A stretch of 64,000 nt of DNA from CAWHQZ01 sp963831645 (GTDB lineage Bacteria > Pseudomonadota > Alphaproteobacteria > Rhizobiales > Aestuariivirgaceae). The stretch lies in assembly GCA_963831645.1 (NCBI GenBank), contig CAWHQZ010000034.1:1-64000 (forward strand), read 5' to 3'. Both the position numbers and the translations under genes were made by a program. Each line of letters opens with the position of its first letter. Position 1 is the first letter of the stretch. The notes under the pieces are model-generated. The model ran no database searches, was not told the origin of the DNA, and saw only the letters and a program-made list of their open reading frames with translations. This document shows, piece after piece, positions 26,922 to 35,230 of this stretch.

Positions 26922-27352
26922 CCTTGCCGGCAAACGAGCAGGCCCTGCGCCATCCGGTGCTCGGCGTCAGCAGCTGCGTCTGGCGAGCGCGGCAGATATT
27001 GCTGGTACGCCGCGGCAAGGAACCGCTGAAGGGCCTGTGGTCGCTGCCGGGAGGGAGCGTGGAGTTCGGCGAACCGCTGCGGGCAGCCGCTGCCCGCGAG
27101 CTCCTGGAAGAGACGGGAGTTCGCGCCGACCTTGATCGCATCGTGGACGTCGTAGACATGATCCGACGAAACGCGGCGGGGACGGTCGATGTCCACTATG
27201 CAATCGCCGTCTTTGGCGGAGTTTGGCGGGCCGGCACCGCTCGCGCCGCAAGCGATGTGAGCGAGGTTCAGTGGTTCGAGCTGACGGCGCTTGCCGGGCT
27301 GGATCTGACTGAAGGAACGGAAGAGGTAATCCGAAGGTCCGCCACCCTGTAA
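26918..27352 (+). CDS. NUDIX hydrolase
   Basis: A 144-residue NUDIX protein, overlapping the GNAT stop by four bases (ATGA). The NUDIX box reads GGSVEFGEPLRAA, then AARELLEETGV, with the G-x5-E-x7-RE-x2-EE-x-G pattern complete. Such enzymes hydrolyse nucleoside diphosphates linked to another group; single-domain proteins like this often act on dNTPs or ADP-ribose, but I cannot tell which. It ends the four-gene Sua5-FAD oxidase-GNAT-NUDIX unit. Confidence 0.9.
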   Translation: MTLPANEQALRHPVLGVSSCVWRARQILLVRRGKEPLKGLWSLPGGSVEFGEPLRAAAARELLEETGVRADLDRIVDVVDMIRRNAAGTVDVHYAIAVFGGVWRAGTARAASDVSEVQWFELTALAGLDLTEGTEEVIRRSATL

Positions 27353-27487
27353 TGATGCTTTCGCCATTAACCTTCTTGGACGGTGTGGCCATGACACACT
27401 CATCCTGCGTGATACGCTTCAACCGGTACGGCATGACGGGTGGGACCGGCTGACGGTATCGGGGACCGCAGGCTATTGCACAGGCCG

Positions 27488-27748
27488 ATGAACAAGCTTT
27501 CGGGTAAGGCCGCAACGGCCTGGGAGGAGCAGGAGCCGAAACAGGCGGCGCTGCGCTACATTCTGGATGCCTGGGAAGAGGCGGTCTATGACGGTCTTGA
27601 CCCCGACTGCATCGCAACCGCGGCAATTTTCGCGGCCATGTCCGACCTGATCGCAACCTACGGAGAGGAGCCGATAGCGCAGTTGGCGGCAAGGCTTCCC
27701 GATCGGATCCGGGCCGGCGAATTTACTGTCAACCGCACCACGCAGTAG
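27488..27748 (+). CDS. Small conserved-looking hypothetical protein
   Basis: An 86-residue, acidic, helix-rich protein starting at ATG 27488: MNKLSGKAATAWEEQEPKQA, then LRYILDAWEEAVYDGLDPDC. It ends seven bases before the convergent reductase stop. No domain or signal peptide is visible. Codon use and amino acid composition look like a real coding sequence, and the position in a compact housekeeping stretch supports it. Function unknown. Confidence 0.6.
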   Translation: MNKLSGKAATAWEEQEPKQAALRYILDAWEEAVYDGLDPDCIATAAIFAAMSDLIATYGEEPIAQLAARLPDRIRAGEFTVNRTTQ

Positions 27749-27755
27749 CCGCGGG

Positions 27756-28739
27756 CTACAGGTCGACGACCACACGGCCACGCACCTCGCCTTTCACGAT
27801 CCTGTCGGCGATACGCGGCACGTCGTCGAGCTTCACGTGCGACCCCATCGCCCTGAGTGCCTGGGCATCCATGACCTCTGCGAGGCGCCGCCAGGCATCC
27901 TGGCGTAAGGGCCGCGAGCAGCCGACCGAGTCGCAACCGACCAGCTTCACCGCCCGGAGAATGAAGGGCATGACGCTGGCGGGAAGGTCGGCTCCCTGCG
28001 CCAGCCCGCAGGCAGCGACGGTGCCGGCGTATTTCACCTGCGACAGCACATTGGCAAGCGTCAGCGAACCAACGCTATCCACCGCCCCGGCCCAGCGCGC
28101 CTTCGCCAATGGCTTCAGTGGCGTGGAGAATTCGGAGCGGCCGATCACCGCGGCCGCCCCAAGCTGCTTCAGATAGGGTTCCTCGTTCAGCCTCCCCGTG
28201 GAAGCCACAACCCGGTAGCCGAGCCGCGACAGGATCGAAACAGCCATGGAGCCAACTCCCCCGGCGGCGCCGGTGACCAGGACGTCACCATCGGTCGGCT
28301 GCACGCCCTGGCCCGCCAGGGCCATCACGCACAACATGGCGGTGAAGCCGGCGGTGCCGATGGTCATGGCGTCGCTCGCCGTGAACGCCGGGGGAAGCGG
28401 CACGAGCCAGTCGCCGGGAACCCGGGCGACTTCCGCATAGCCGCCGTGGTGCTGTTCGCCCACGCCTTGGCCATTGAGGATGACCTGATCGCCGCTCTTG
28501 AAGTCCGGATGAGTGGATGCGGTGACCGTGCCGGCGAAATCGACGCCCGGTATCAGCGGATACTTTCGGATGATCGGCGCTTTGCCCGTGAGCGCCAGGC
28601 CGTCCTTGTAGTTCACCGTCGAATGAGCGACCCGAACCGTGACATCGCCTTCCATCAGATCGGCCTCGCCGAGGGAGCGAAAGGATACGGTCTGACCACC
28701 ATCTTTCTGGTCCACCACGATGGCGCGGAAGCTCTGCAT
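27756..28739 (-). CDS. MDR family NADPH oxidoreductase, acryloyl-CoA/quinone reductase-like (YhdH/YhfP)
   Basis: A 327-residue medium-chain zinc-free reductase from ATG 28739. The N-terminal MQSFRAIVVDQKDGG and AHSTVNYKDGLALTGKAPI are typical of the YhdH/AcuI subgroup that reduces acryloyl-CoA or quinones. The NADPH site is LVTGAAGGVGSMAVSILSRL. The C-terminus ends in VVDL. The start at ATG is supported by family alignment. It is 23 bases downstream of the dihydroorotase-like gene. Confidence 0.9.
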   Translation of the reverse strand: MQSFRAIVVDQKDGGQTVSFRSLGEADLMEGDVTVRVAHSTVNYKDGLALTGKAPIIRKYPLIPGVDFAGTVTASTHPDFKSGDQVILNGQGVGEQHHGGYAEVARVPGDWLVPLPPAFTASDAMTIGTAGFTAMLCVMALAGQGVQPTDGDVLVTGAAGGVGSMAVSILSRLGYRVVASTGRLNEEPYLKQLGAAAVIGRSEFSTPLKPLAKARWAGAVDSVGSLTLANVLSQVKYAGTVAACGLAQGADLPASVMPFILRAVKLVGCDSVGCSRPLRQDAWRRLAEVMDAQALRAMGSHVKLDDVPRIADRIVKGEVRGRVVVDL

Positions 28740-28762
28740 GCGAATATCCTTCGAGCGAGATC

Positions 28763-30107
28763 TCAGTCGACAGCAAGCGGCATGGTGTCGCAAAACTCCA
28801 TGGGCCTGCCGATCGGTGCACTATTGACGTCGCCTTCCCACATTGTCACGCAGCCGCGTACGATGGCGCCGACAGGCCATCCCTGGACCTCAAACCCGTC
28901 ATAGGGTGTCCAGCCACAGCGGCTGGCGATCCAGTCGTTGGTAATGGTGCGACGAGCGTTGAGATCCGCTAGCGTGAAATCGGCATCGTAGCCCAGCGCA
29001 ATGCGCCCCTTGCGGGCAATCTGGAAGACTCGCGCGGGCCCGTGGCTGGTCATGTCGACGAAACGCTCGATGGTCAGCCGCCGCTTGCTGACGTTGTCAA
29101 GCATGATCGGCACCAGAGTTCTGAACTCCGGGCATTCCGGACGGCGACTGTGGATACTTGGCCTCCTTCTCGGCCAGGGTATGGGGCGCATGATCGGAGC
29201 CGAGCACGTCAAACAGACCCGACTGAACGGCTTGCCACAGCCGCTCCCGGTGGAAGGCATCACGGACAGGCGGGTTCATCTGGGCTCTCGTGCCCAGTTG
29301 TCGATAGGCCTCGGGTGCGACAAGCGTGAGGTGATGGGGAGTCACCTCGCATGAAACCAGGTCTTTGCTGACAGCGAGCATCGGCAGCTCTTCCGCCGTC
29401 GAGACATGCAGCACGTGGATTCGCTTGCCCGCTCGCCGCGCCATTCTCAGAAGGCGTTCCGTCGCAAGCCGCGCCGTCTCGGCGTCTCGCCATCTCGGAT
29501 GGCTCGAAGGATCACCTGCTATCCTTTGCGCGGCCCTTGCCCGAAGCCTCGGTTCGTCTTCCGAGTGAAAGGCCGCCCGGCGGGTGATCGAGGACAGGAT
29601 GCGTTCCAGGTCGGCATCCTTTTCGACCAGCAGGCCGCCGGTCGACGACGCCATGAACACCTTGATCCCGCAACAACCCGGCATGCGCTCGAGACTTGCG
29701 AGCTCCGGGACATTGTCGGCAGTAGCCCCGACGTAGAATGCAAAATCGCAAGGCATGCACAGCGCGGCCCGCTCAACCTTGCTGGCCAGCAGCCCTGAAG
29801 TGACCGTCGGCGGGAGCGTGTTCGGCATCTCGAAGACGCCCGTTACTCCGCCCGCGGCGGCGGCGAGGCCGCCCGTGGCGAGGTCCTCCTTGTGGGTGCT
29901 GCCGGGCTCGCGAAAGTGCACCTGCGTATCGATCACTCCCGGAAGCACGTGAAGGCCGGCGCAATCGATGCTGCGGTCGGCGCTTTCCTTGCGAAACCTG
30001 CCGATGCCGGCGATGCGACCGCCACTGACGGCGATATCGCGAACTCCTGTCCCGTCGTGATTGACTACCGTTCCACTGCGGAGGAGGAGATCAAAATGCT
30101 GAGCCAA
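28763..30107 (-). CDS. Dihydroorotase-like cyclic amidohydrolase, frameshifted
   Basis: Amidohydrolase of the dihydroorotase group, repaired length about 447 residues. From TTG 30107 the frame runs through DTQVHFREPG, FEMPNTLPP, GIKVFMASSTGGLLVE, EVTPHHLTL and DVLGSDHAPHTLAEK, then meets TGA at 29097. Removing one T of the pair at 29119-29120 gives PSGMPGVQTLVPIMLDNVSK and the full C-terminus, including ASRCGWTPYDGFEVQGWPVG. In the classical metal motif HxHFREP, the first His is Gln here. I recall the same feature in an alphaproteobacterial subgroup, so this may be a non-classical enzyme. The gene is otherwise well kept, so the extra base may be a sequence error. Confidence 0.85.
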
Positions 30108-30176
30108 GGCAGGTTCCTTGAATAACTGCCAGGGCTTACGTAATAGTCCTTGCCCAGGCAAGCACGGATCCGCGCC

Positions 30177-31019
30177 ATGGCACCACACCTCGTCCATCTG
30201 CCGGAGCGCAGCTTGATCACCATCAAGGGCCCGGATGCCCAGTCATTCCTGCAAGGCCTCGTCACGGCCGATCTCGGGCGGCTGGAGATCGGGAAAGCCA
30301 GCTACGGCGCGCTGCTGGCTCCGCAAGGTAAAATCCTGTTCGACTTCTTCGTGATCCGCGAAGAAGCAGACCGCTATCTGCTGGATTGCCACCGCTCCCA
30401 GCACGACGCCCTCGAGAAGCGCCTGCAGTTCTACAAGTTGCGGGCAAGGATCGACATTGCGACCGACTATGTGCGAGCGGTCCATGCGGTTCTCGACGAT
30501 CATGCGCCCGGCGCGGTGCGAGACCCGCGGCCAGCAGACATGGGGGACCGCCTCTACTCACGTCAGGCTCCGGCCGCTGCCGCTGCGGATGAATACCACC
30601 GGCGGCGCATCGCGCTGGGTTTTGCCGAAGGCGGTGCGGACTACCCATCGGGCGAGTTCTTCCCCCATGAGGCCAACCTCGACCAGATCGGCGGTCTCAG
30701 CTTCGAAAAAGGATGCTTCATAGGCCAGGAAGTCGTCTCGCGCATGGAGCACCGCGGTACCACCCGCAGCCGCATTCTGCCCTGCCGGACGGACGGCGAA
30801 CTGCCCGCGATGGGCAGCAATATCGCCGGCGGCGGCCGGACCGTCGGCCGCGTGCTCTCAGGAGCAGGCCACCACGTTCTGGCGCTGCTGCGTCTCGACC
30901 GCCTCGCGGACAGCATCGCCGACGGGTCGATGCTGACCTCCCAGGGGATCACGCTCAATCCCTGCAGGCCTGTCTGGGCTCGATTTGCGGTGCCGACGGC
31001 CGAGGGCCTGCCGACATGA
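30177..31019 (+). CDS. ygfZ: YgfZ/GcvT-like folate-binding protein
   Basis: A 280-residue tetrahydrofolate-binding protein involved in iron-sulfur cluster enzyme maintenance. The hallmark KGCFIGQEVVSRMEHRG, with its conserved cysteine, is at about residues 180-196. The N-terminus resembles GcvT (GPDAQSFLQGLVTADL). ATG 30177 starts the protein. The next gene overlaps its stop by four bases (ATGA), making it the first of a tightly packed plus-strand run through 33170. Confidence 0.92.
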   Translation: MAPHLVHLPERSLITIKGPDAQSFLQGLVTADLGRLEIGKASYGALLAPQGKILFDFFVIREEADRYLLDCHRSQHDALEKRLQFYKLRARIDIATDYVRAVHAVLDDHAPGAVRDPRPADMGDRLYSRQAPAAAAADEYHRRRIALGFAEGGADYPSGEFFPHEANLDQIGGLSFEKGCFIGQEVVSRMEHRGTTRSRILPCRTDGELPAMGSNIAGGGRTVGRVLSGAGHHVLALLRLDRLADSIADGSMLTSQGITLNPCRPVWARFAVPTAEGLPT

Positions 31020-31633
31020 CCGGGCAGCCTCCCCCGCAGCATGCGGACGGCGTAGCGCGATGTCCCTGGTGCGGCGTCGAGCCCCTCTATGTCAGCTATC
31101 ACGACCAGGAATGGGGCGTGCCGGAGTTCGATGACCGGGCGTTGTTCGAAAAACTGCTTCTCGACGGGTTTCAGGCGGGCCTGTCATGGATCACGATCCT
31201 GAGAAAGCGGGAAGCCTTCCGCCGTGCCTTTGACGGCTTCAGTGCCGACATCATCGCCCGCTACGATGAGCGCAGCTTCGCGCGCCTCATGAACGATGCC
31301 GCGATCGTGCGCAACCGGGCGAAAATAGAAGCGAGCCGCGCCAGCGCCCGCGCCTTTCTCGACATCCAGGAAAAGCAGGGTTTCGGGCGCTACCTGTGGG
31401 ATTTCGTGGACGGTCGTCCGCGGCAGAACAGGTTTCGTTCGATCGCGCAGATACCTGCGCAAACTCCCCTGGCCCTCGAGCTATCCAAGGACTTGCGTGC
31501 GAAGGGCTTCAAGTTCGTCGGGCCCACGATCGTTTATGCCTTCATGCAGGCGGTGGGCATGGTCAACGACCACCTGCTTGCCTGCCATCGCCATGAGGCC
31601 TGCGCCAGCCTCGGCGTTCGCACCCGCAGTTGA
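31016..31633 (+). CDS. tag: DNA-3-methyladenine glycosylase I
   Basis: A 205-residue repair glycosylase removing 3-methyladenine. The zinc-linked opening RCPWCGVEPLYVSYHDQEWG and the tryptophan/tyrosine pocket are recognisable, as are LDGFQAGLSWITILRKREAF (catalytic region) and the C-terminal KFVGPTIVYAFMQAVGMVND with HLLACHRH. ATG 31016 overlaps the ygfZ stop by four bases. It is intact and the family assignment is secure. Confidence 0.95.
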   Translation: MTGQPPPQHADGVARCPWCGVEPLYVSYHDQEWGVPEFDDRALFEKLLLDGFQAGLSWITILRKREAFRRAFDGFSADIIARYDERSFARLMNDAAIVRNRAKIEASRASARAFLDIQEKQGFGRYLWDFVDGRPRQNRFRSIAQIPAQTPLALELSKDLRAKGFKFVGPTIVYAFMQAVGMVNDHLLACHRHEACASLGVRTRS

Positions 31634-32232
31634 TGGCGGCAGCCGCCAAGCGCGCCTGGCAGCGCATGTTGTCCGGGCGCAAACTCGATCTCCTCAATCC
31701 ATCGCCGCTCGATGTTGAAGTGGAGGACATCGCGCACGGGCTTGCCAGAGTGGCGCGCTGGAACGGACAGACCAGGGGCGACCACGCATTCTCGGTGGCG
31801 CAGCACTGCGTGCTCGTCGAGGCACTCCTGGTCGATCATCAGCCTGCGCTGGACTTGTGCTGGCGCCTTGCCGGTCTTCTTCACGATGCACCCGAATACG
31901 TAATCGGCGACATGATAAGCCCGTTCAAGGCGGCGGTCGGACACGACTACAAGGCCTTCGAGAGGCGGTTGCTCGCCGCCATCCACTTGCGTTTCGGGCT
32001 GCCCGCCGCCGTGCCGGGCAAAATCGCCGCGCTCATCAAGGAGGCCGACCGGGCGGCAGCCTTTCTCGAAGCAACCCAGCTGGCGGGCTTCGATATGCGC
32101 GAGGCGCGGAAGTACTTCGGTGCACCCAGCAGGCTTGCCGGCAAACACAGCCCTTCCCTTCCCGTCCTCAAGCCTCTTGCCCCCAAAGACGCTTCAGCGC
32201 AGTACTTGCGAAAATTCCGTGAGCTCAGCTGA
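31633..32232 (+). CDS. HD-domain phosphohydrolase
   Basis: A 199-residue metal-dependent hydrolase from ATG 31633, overlapping the tag stop (TGATG). The HD signature appears as GDHAFSVAQHCVLVEALL followed by LAGLLHDAPEYVIGDM, and D-rich segments later (EADRAAAFLEATQ). Similar proteins are annotated as YfbR/HD nucleotidases, but the nucleotide specificity is unknown. The 3' neighbour is a protein tyrosine phosphatase gene. Confidence 0.88.
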   Translation: MAAAAKRAWQRMLSGRKLDLLNPSPLDVEVEDIAHGLARVARWNGQTRGDHAFSVAQHCVLVEALLVDHQPALDLCWRLAGLLHDAPEYVIGDMISPFKAAVGHDYKAFERRLLAAIHLRFGLPAAVPGKIAALIKEADRAAAFLEATQLAGFDMREARKYFGAPSRLAGKHSPSLPVLKPLAPKDASAQYLRKFRELS

Positions 32233-32238
32233 TCCCGC

Positions 32239-32754
32239 ATGATCATCGTATCGCCATTGAGCGCAGTTTCCCGGCTCGTTTCCGATGCCGGCGTATCTCA
32301 CGTTCTCGGACTGCTTGGACCCGAAAGCGCTCATCCAGAGCTTGGCCTGTCCGAGCGCAACCACCTGCGGCTGGTCTTCCACGACATCACCGGGCCGATG
32401 GACGGAATGCTGCCACCGATGCGCGCCCACCTGGAGAGAATCATCGATTTCGTCGAGAACTGGGACCGCTCCGGCACACTGCTCATCCATTGCTGGGCAG
32501 GTATCAGTCGGTCGACCGCTTCCGCCTTCACCGCCATGTGCGTGCTCAACCCGGGACTGGACGAGCATGCGATCGCCCGAGAGCTCAGAGGCCATTCGCC
32601 GGTTGCCACCCCGAACCGCCGCATGATCGAGTTCGCGGACGAGGTGCTCGGCCGCCAGGGGCGCATGGTGGCGGCTGTCGATGCCATCGGGCCGGGCGAA
32701 AACGCCTATGAAGGCGTAATATTCCGGTGGCAAGTGATGCGGCCGGCGGCATGA
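32239..32754 (+). CDS. Tyrosine phosphatase-like protein
   Basis: A 171-residue protein with the phosphatase loop LIHCWAGISRSTASAF, containing the Cys-x5-Arg catalytic signature. The ensuing helix and the conserved ANRRMIEFAD-like segment (ATPNRRMIEFADEVLG) resemble dual-specificity and tyrosine phosphatases of Rhizobiales. The starting ATG 32239 is six bases after the HD gene stop, and the next gene overlaps its stop. Substrate is unknown. Confidence 0.85.
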   Translation: MIIVSPLSAVSRLVSDAGVSHVLGLLGPESAHPELGLSERNHLRLVFHDITGPMDGMLPPMRAHLERIIDFVENWDRSGTLLIHCWAGISRSTASAFTAMCVLNPGLDEHAIARELRGHSPVATPNRRMIEFADEVLGRQGRMVAAVDAIGPGENAYEGVIFRWQVMRPAA

Positions 32755-33170
32755 ACGAAGTTCACCGCGGTCATTGCCTGTGCCAATCGGTTCAGTTTGA
32801 AGCCCGCGGGGCGCCGAAGTGGATCGCCTACTGCCACTGTGAGAGCTGCCGGCGGCACACCGCGTCGGCGGTGGCCGTCTTCGTCGGATTCGACGAGCAG
32901 AATGTGCGTTTCACCGGCGCTGCGCCGCAGGCATATGAGTCTTCCCGTGACGTATGGCGAAGTTTCTGCCGGGTCTGCGGATCACCCCTTACCTATCGCT
33001 CGAAGCGATTTCCCGGCGAGGTTCACATCTATGTCGGAGTGATGGACGATCCCGGTCGCTATGAACCCACCGCGCACGTGTATTGCTCCGAACGCCTGCC
33101 GTGGTTCGAGACCACTGACCATCACCATCGCTACGAGCGGACTTCCAAAGACGCGACCGAATCAGCGTGA
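32751..33170 (+). CDS. GFA/CENP-V family zinc protein
   Basis: A 139-residue member of the glutathione-dependent formaldehyde-activating (GFA) family. Zinc ligands come from GHCLCQSVQF, YCHCESCRRHTASA and FCRVCGSPLTYRS. Family members bind structural and catalytic zinc; most have unknown substrates and few truly act on formaldehyde. ATG 32751 overlaps the phosphatase stop by four bases. The 3' end overlaps the convergent aminotransferase gene by 40 bases. Confidence 0.9.
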   Translation: MNEVHRGHCLCQSVQFEARGAPKWIAYCHCESCRRHTASAVAVFVGFDEQNVRFTGAAPQAYESSRDVWRSFCRVCGSPLTYRSKRFPGEVHIYVGVMDDPGRYEPTAHVYCSERLPWFETTDHHHRYERTSKDATESA

Positions 33171-34042
33171 CGCCCGACATGCTGAGGCGAGAAACCGCTG
33201 TGAGCGAACTCCCAATACAGCTGGCGCGCTTTGCGGGTCACCGGTCCGGGTTGCAGATGCCGTGATTCGACCCGGGTAACGGGCAGAACCTTACCGTGAT
33301 TGCCGGTAGAAAAGACTTCATCCGCTTCCAGAAACTCCTGCCAGACGAGGGAGCGCTCGTGCACGGCGACACCGGCTTGCCGCAACAGCTCGATCACGCG
33401 GCCGCGGGTGATGCCGACGAGGAAGGTGCCGTTGGGAACCGGGGTGTGCACCTCGCCGTCCCTGACCAACATGAGATTGGCGGTTGCGAGCTCCGACACC
33501 TGACCCACCGCATCGAGCATGGCGGCATTGTCGAAGCCGCGGCCTCGCGCCTCGCGCATGGCGCGCGCCGAGTTCGGGTAGTGGCAGGCGGCCTTGGCAT
33601 CGGTCGGCGCAAATTCCAGCGACGGCCGGCGAAAGGGCGAGCAGGTAATGGAAAACCCCGATGGCGGCGGCAGGGGCGATTCATAGACCGACATCGACCA
33701 CCGCGTCGATTCCGGATCGACGTCGACAAACCCTGCTTCCGCCCAGGCCATGGGCCTGATGTAAAGCTGTGAAGCCTTCGGAAACCTGCTGATGCCCTCC
33801 CATGCGAGCTCCTCCAGCCGTGCAGCCGAGACGAGCTCTTTGAGGCCGAAGCTTCTGACCGACCGCACGAGCCGTTGACAGTGTTTGTCGAGATCGGGCG
33901 CCACGCCGTCGAAGGCCCGCGCCCCATCGAACACACACGAGCCCAGCCACGGCGCGTGCGTCATCGGACCCATGAACATCGGGTTGCCCTGATGCCATTT
34001 GCCGTCGAAGAAGGTCCAGGACTGGAAGGCCGCGCCATGCAT
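33131..34042 (-). CDS. Class IV PLP aminotransferase (branched-chain/D-amino acid type)
   Basis: A 303-residue fold-type IV aminotransferase from ATG 34042. It has GSCVFDGARAFDG, YIRPMAWAEAG, the PLP lysine in DAKAACHYPNSARAMRE, DNAAMLDAVGQVSELATANL and STGNHGKVLPVTRVE. The family includes IlvE and D-alanine aminotransferase; length and motifs favour a branched-chain amino acid aminotransferase-like enzyme but not strictly. Its last 13 codons overlap the convergent GFA gene by 40 bases. It is downstream of the cell-wall hydrolase on the same strand. Confidence 0.88.
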   Translation of the reverse strand: MHGAAFQSWTFFDGKWHQGNPMFMGPMTHAPWLGSCVFDGARAFDGVAPDLDKHCQRLVRSVRSFGLKELVSAARLEELAWEGISRFPKASQLYIRPMAWAEAGFVDVDPESTRWSMSVYESPLPPPSGFSITCSPFRRPSLEFAPTDAKAACHYPNSARAMREARGRGFDNAAMLDAVGQVSELATANLMLVRDGEVHTPVPNGTFLVGITRGRVIELLRQAGVAVHERSLVWQEFLEADEVFSTGNHGKVLPVTRVESRHLQPGPVTRKARQLYWEFAHSGFSPQHVGRHADSVASLEVRS

Positions 34043-34112
34043 GGGCGCAACAGGTAGCACAAACAGACGGGCGCCCGAAATGGCGCCGCTTCATGTCAGG
34101 AAAGCCGGCGGG

Positions 34113-34997
34113 TCAGGAGTCCGTGTAGAAGATGTGGCGGCCGATCTTGATCACTCGCTTCAGGGACGCGGCCCACTTGGGCGTCACGTAATCAGCGTGG
34201 TAGTGGGTAGCGGAGGTCATGATCTTTATCGACTGATCACCGGCCATGGCTTTCGCCGCAACTCGCTTTGCCTGCTTCCAGGAAGAGCGCACCGTGGGCT
34301 GATCACTAAGCCCGTCGCAGGCGAAGGAGAACTGGCAGGAGTTGCTCCGGGCGGCGCCCTGATAGACCACTCCGCAGATGGTTTTGGGATAATTCGGGTC
34401 TTTCAGGCGGTTGAGAACGACCTTGGCGACGGCGAGTTGTCCCATCTCAGGTTCTGATCGCGCCTCGAAGTACACCGCGCGCGCCAGGCAATCCTGCTCG
34501 GCCAGCCGAAATCGACGCTCCGCGGCGATTTTGCGTTTCAGGGCGTCGCCGACCTGGAAGCTCTGCTCAAGCTTGGCGATCGACGGCAACCCGCCGACGG
34601 CGTCCTTGCCTGCGCCGATGGCGTCCTCGCGTATGCCTACGTCGTCCTCGCGGATCAGGCCGGTGGCGAGAAAGTCGCCCTTGCCGGAAGCAGACGATTG
34701 CGGAGCGGGGCCCAGCGAGGCCAGATGCACCGTCGCGCGTTCAAGCAAAGATCCCTTGCCGATGATCGAAGAGGTGGCCGGCGTGGCCAGGTCATCATAT
34801 TCGATCATCATAGCTGCCGCAGTATGCGCGACGGCGTTATTGCCGAAGTGATTGCCGGCGACACCGAACGCCGCAAACAACACCAACCCCGCCATGGCAA
34901 AACCCAAAATCGAAGCGCGCACCGGGACGACCTCGTCCGTGCACGGAGCATCCCAACGCGTTTTACGGTCGCGGTTTCGGCGTCTTGCTCGCTGCAC
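34113..34997 (-). CDS. Cell wall hydrolase, SleB family, membrane-anchored
   Basis: A 294-residue protein from GTG 34997. The N-terminus has one membrane anchor (ILGFAMAGLVLFAAFGVAG, about residues 30-50), followed by a long linker and a C-terminal hydrolase_2 domain with LARAVYFEARSEPEMGQLAV, AKVVLNRL, CQFSFACDG and the terminal segment ATHYHADYVTPKWA. SleB-like enzymes cleave peptidoglycan; in alphaproteobacteria they are envelope remodelling proteins. It lies between the aminotransferase and a 233-base gap before ppdK. Confidence 0.88.
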   Translation of the reverse strand: MQRARRRNRDRKTRWDAPCTDEVVPVRASILGFAMAGLVLFAAFGVAGNHFGNNAVAHTAAAMMIEYDDLATPATSSIIGKGSLLERATVHLASLGPAPQSSASGKGDFLATGLIREDDVGIREDAIGAGKDAVGGLPSIAKLEQSFQVGDALKRKIAAERRFRLAEQDCLARAVYFEARSEPEMGQLAVAKVVLNRLKDPNYPKTICGVVYQGAARSNSCQFSFACDGLSDQPTVRSSWKQAKRVAAKAMAGDQSIKIMTSATHYHADYVTPKWAASLKRVIKIGRHIFYTDS

Positions 34998-35230
34998 TTC
35001 CCCTCAACTCCAAACGTCCCGCGGCGGTAGGCTACCGGTTGATCAAACCCCGAAACCGTAGCTCCAGCCCGTTTAGGATGGGTTAACTATGCCAGTAATT
35101 GCCCCGGGGGCTCAACAGGAAATATGCACTTGACAGGTTAATTTTGATTCGAGCCGACGGGCAGCAATTTGGGCAGGCGGGGGGCCATTCCGCAGGATTT
35201 GCACCCCTTTGGAACTGCCCCAGGGCAACA

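Noticed and set aside
35080..35110. A possible CtrA site (TTAA-N7-TTAA) upstream of the cell-wall hydrolase gene
   Set aside because: Only the first half (TTAA) fits; the second half reads AGTA, so it does not meet the consensus.
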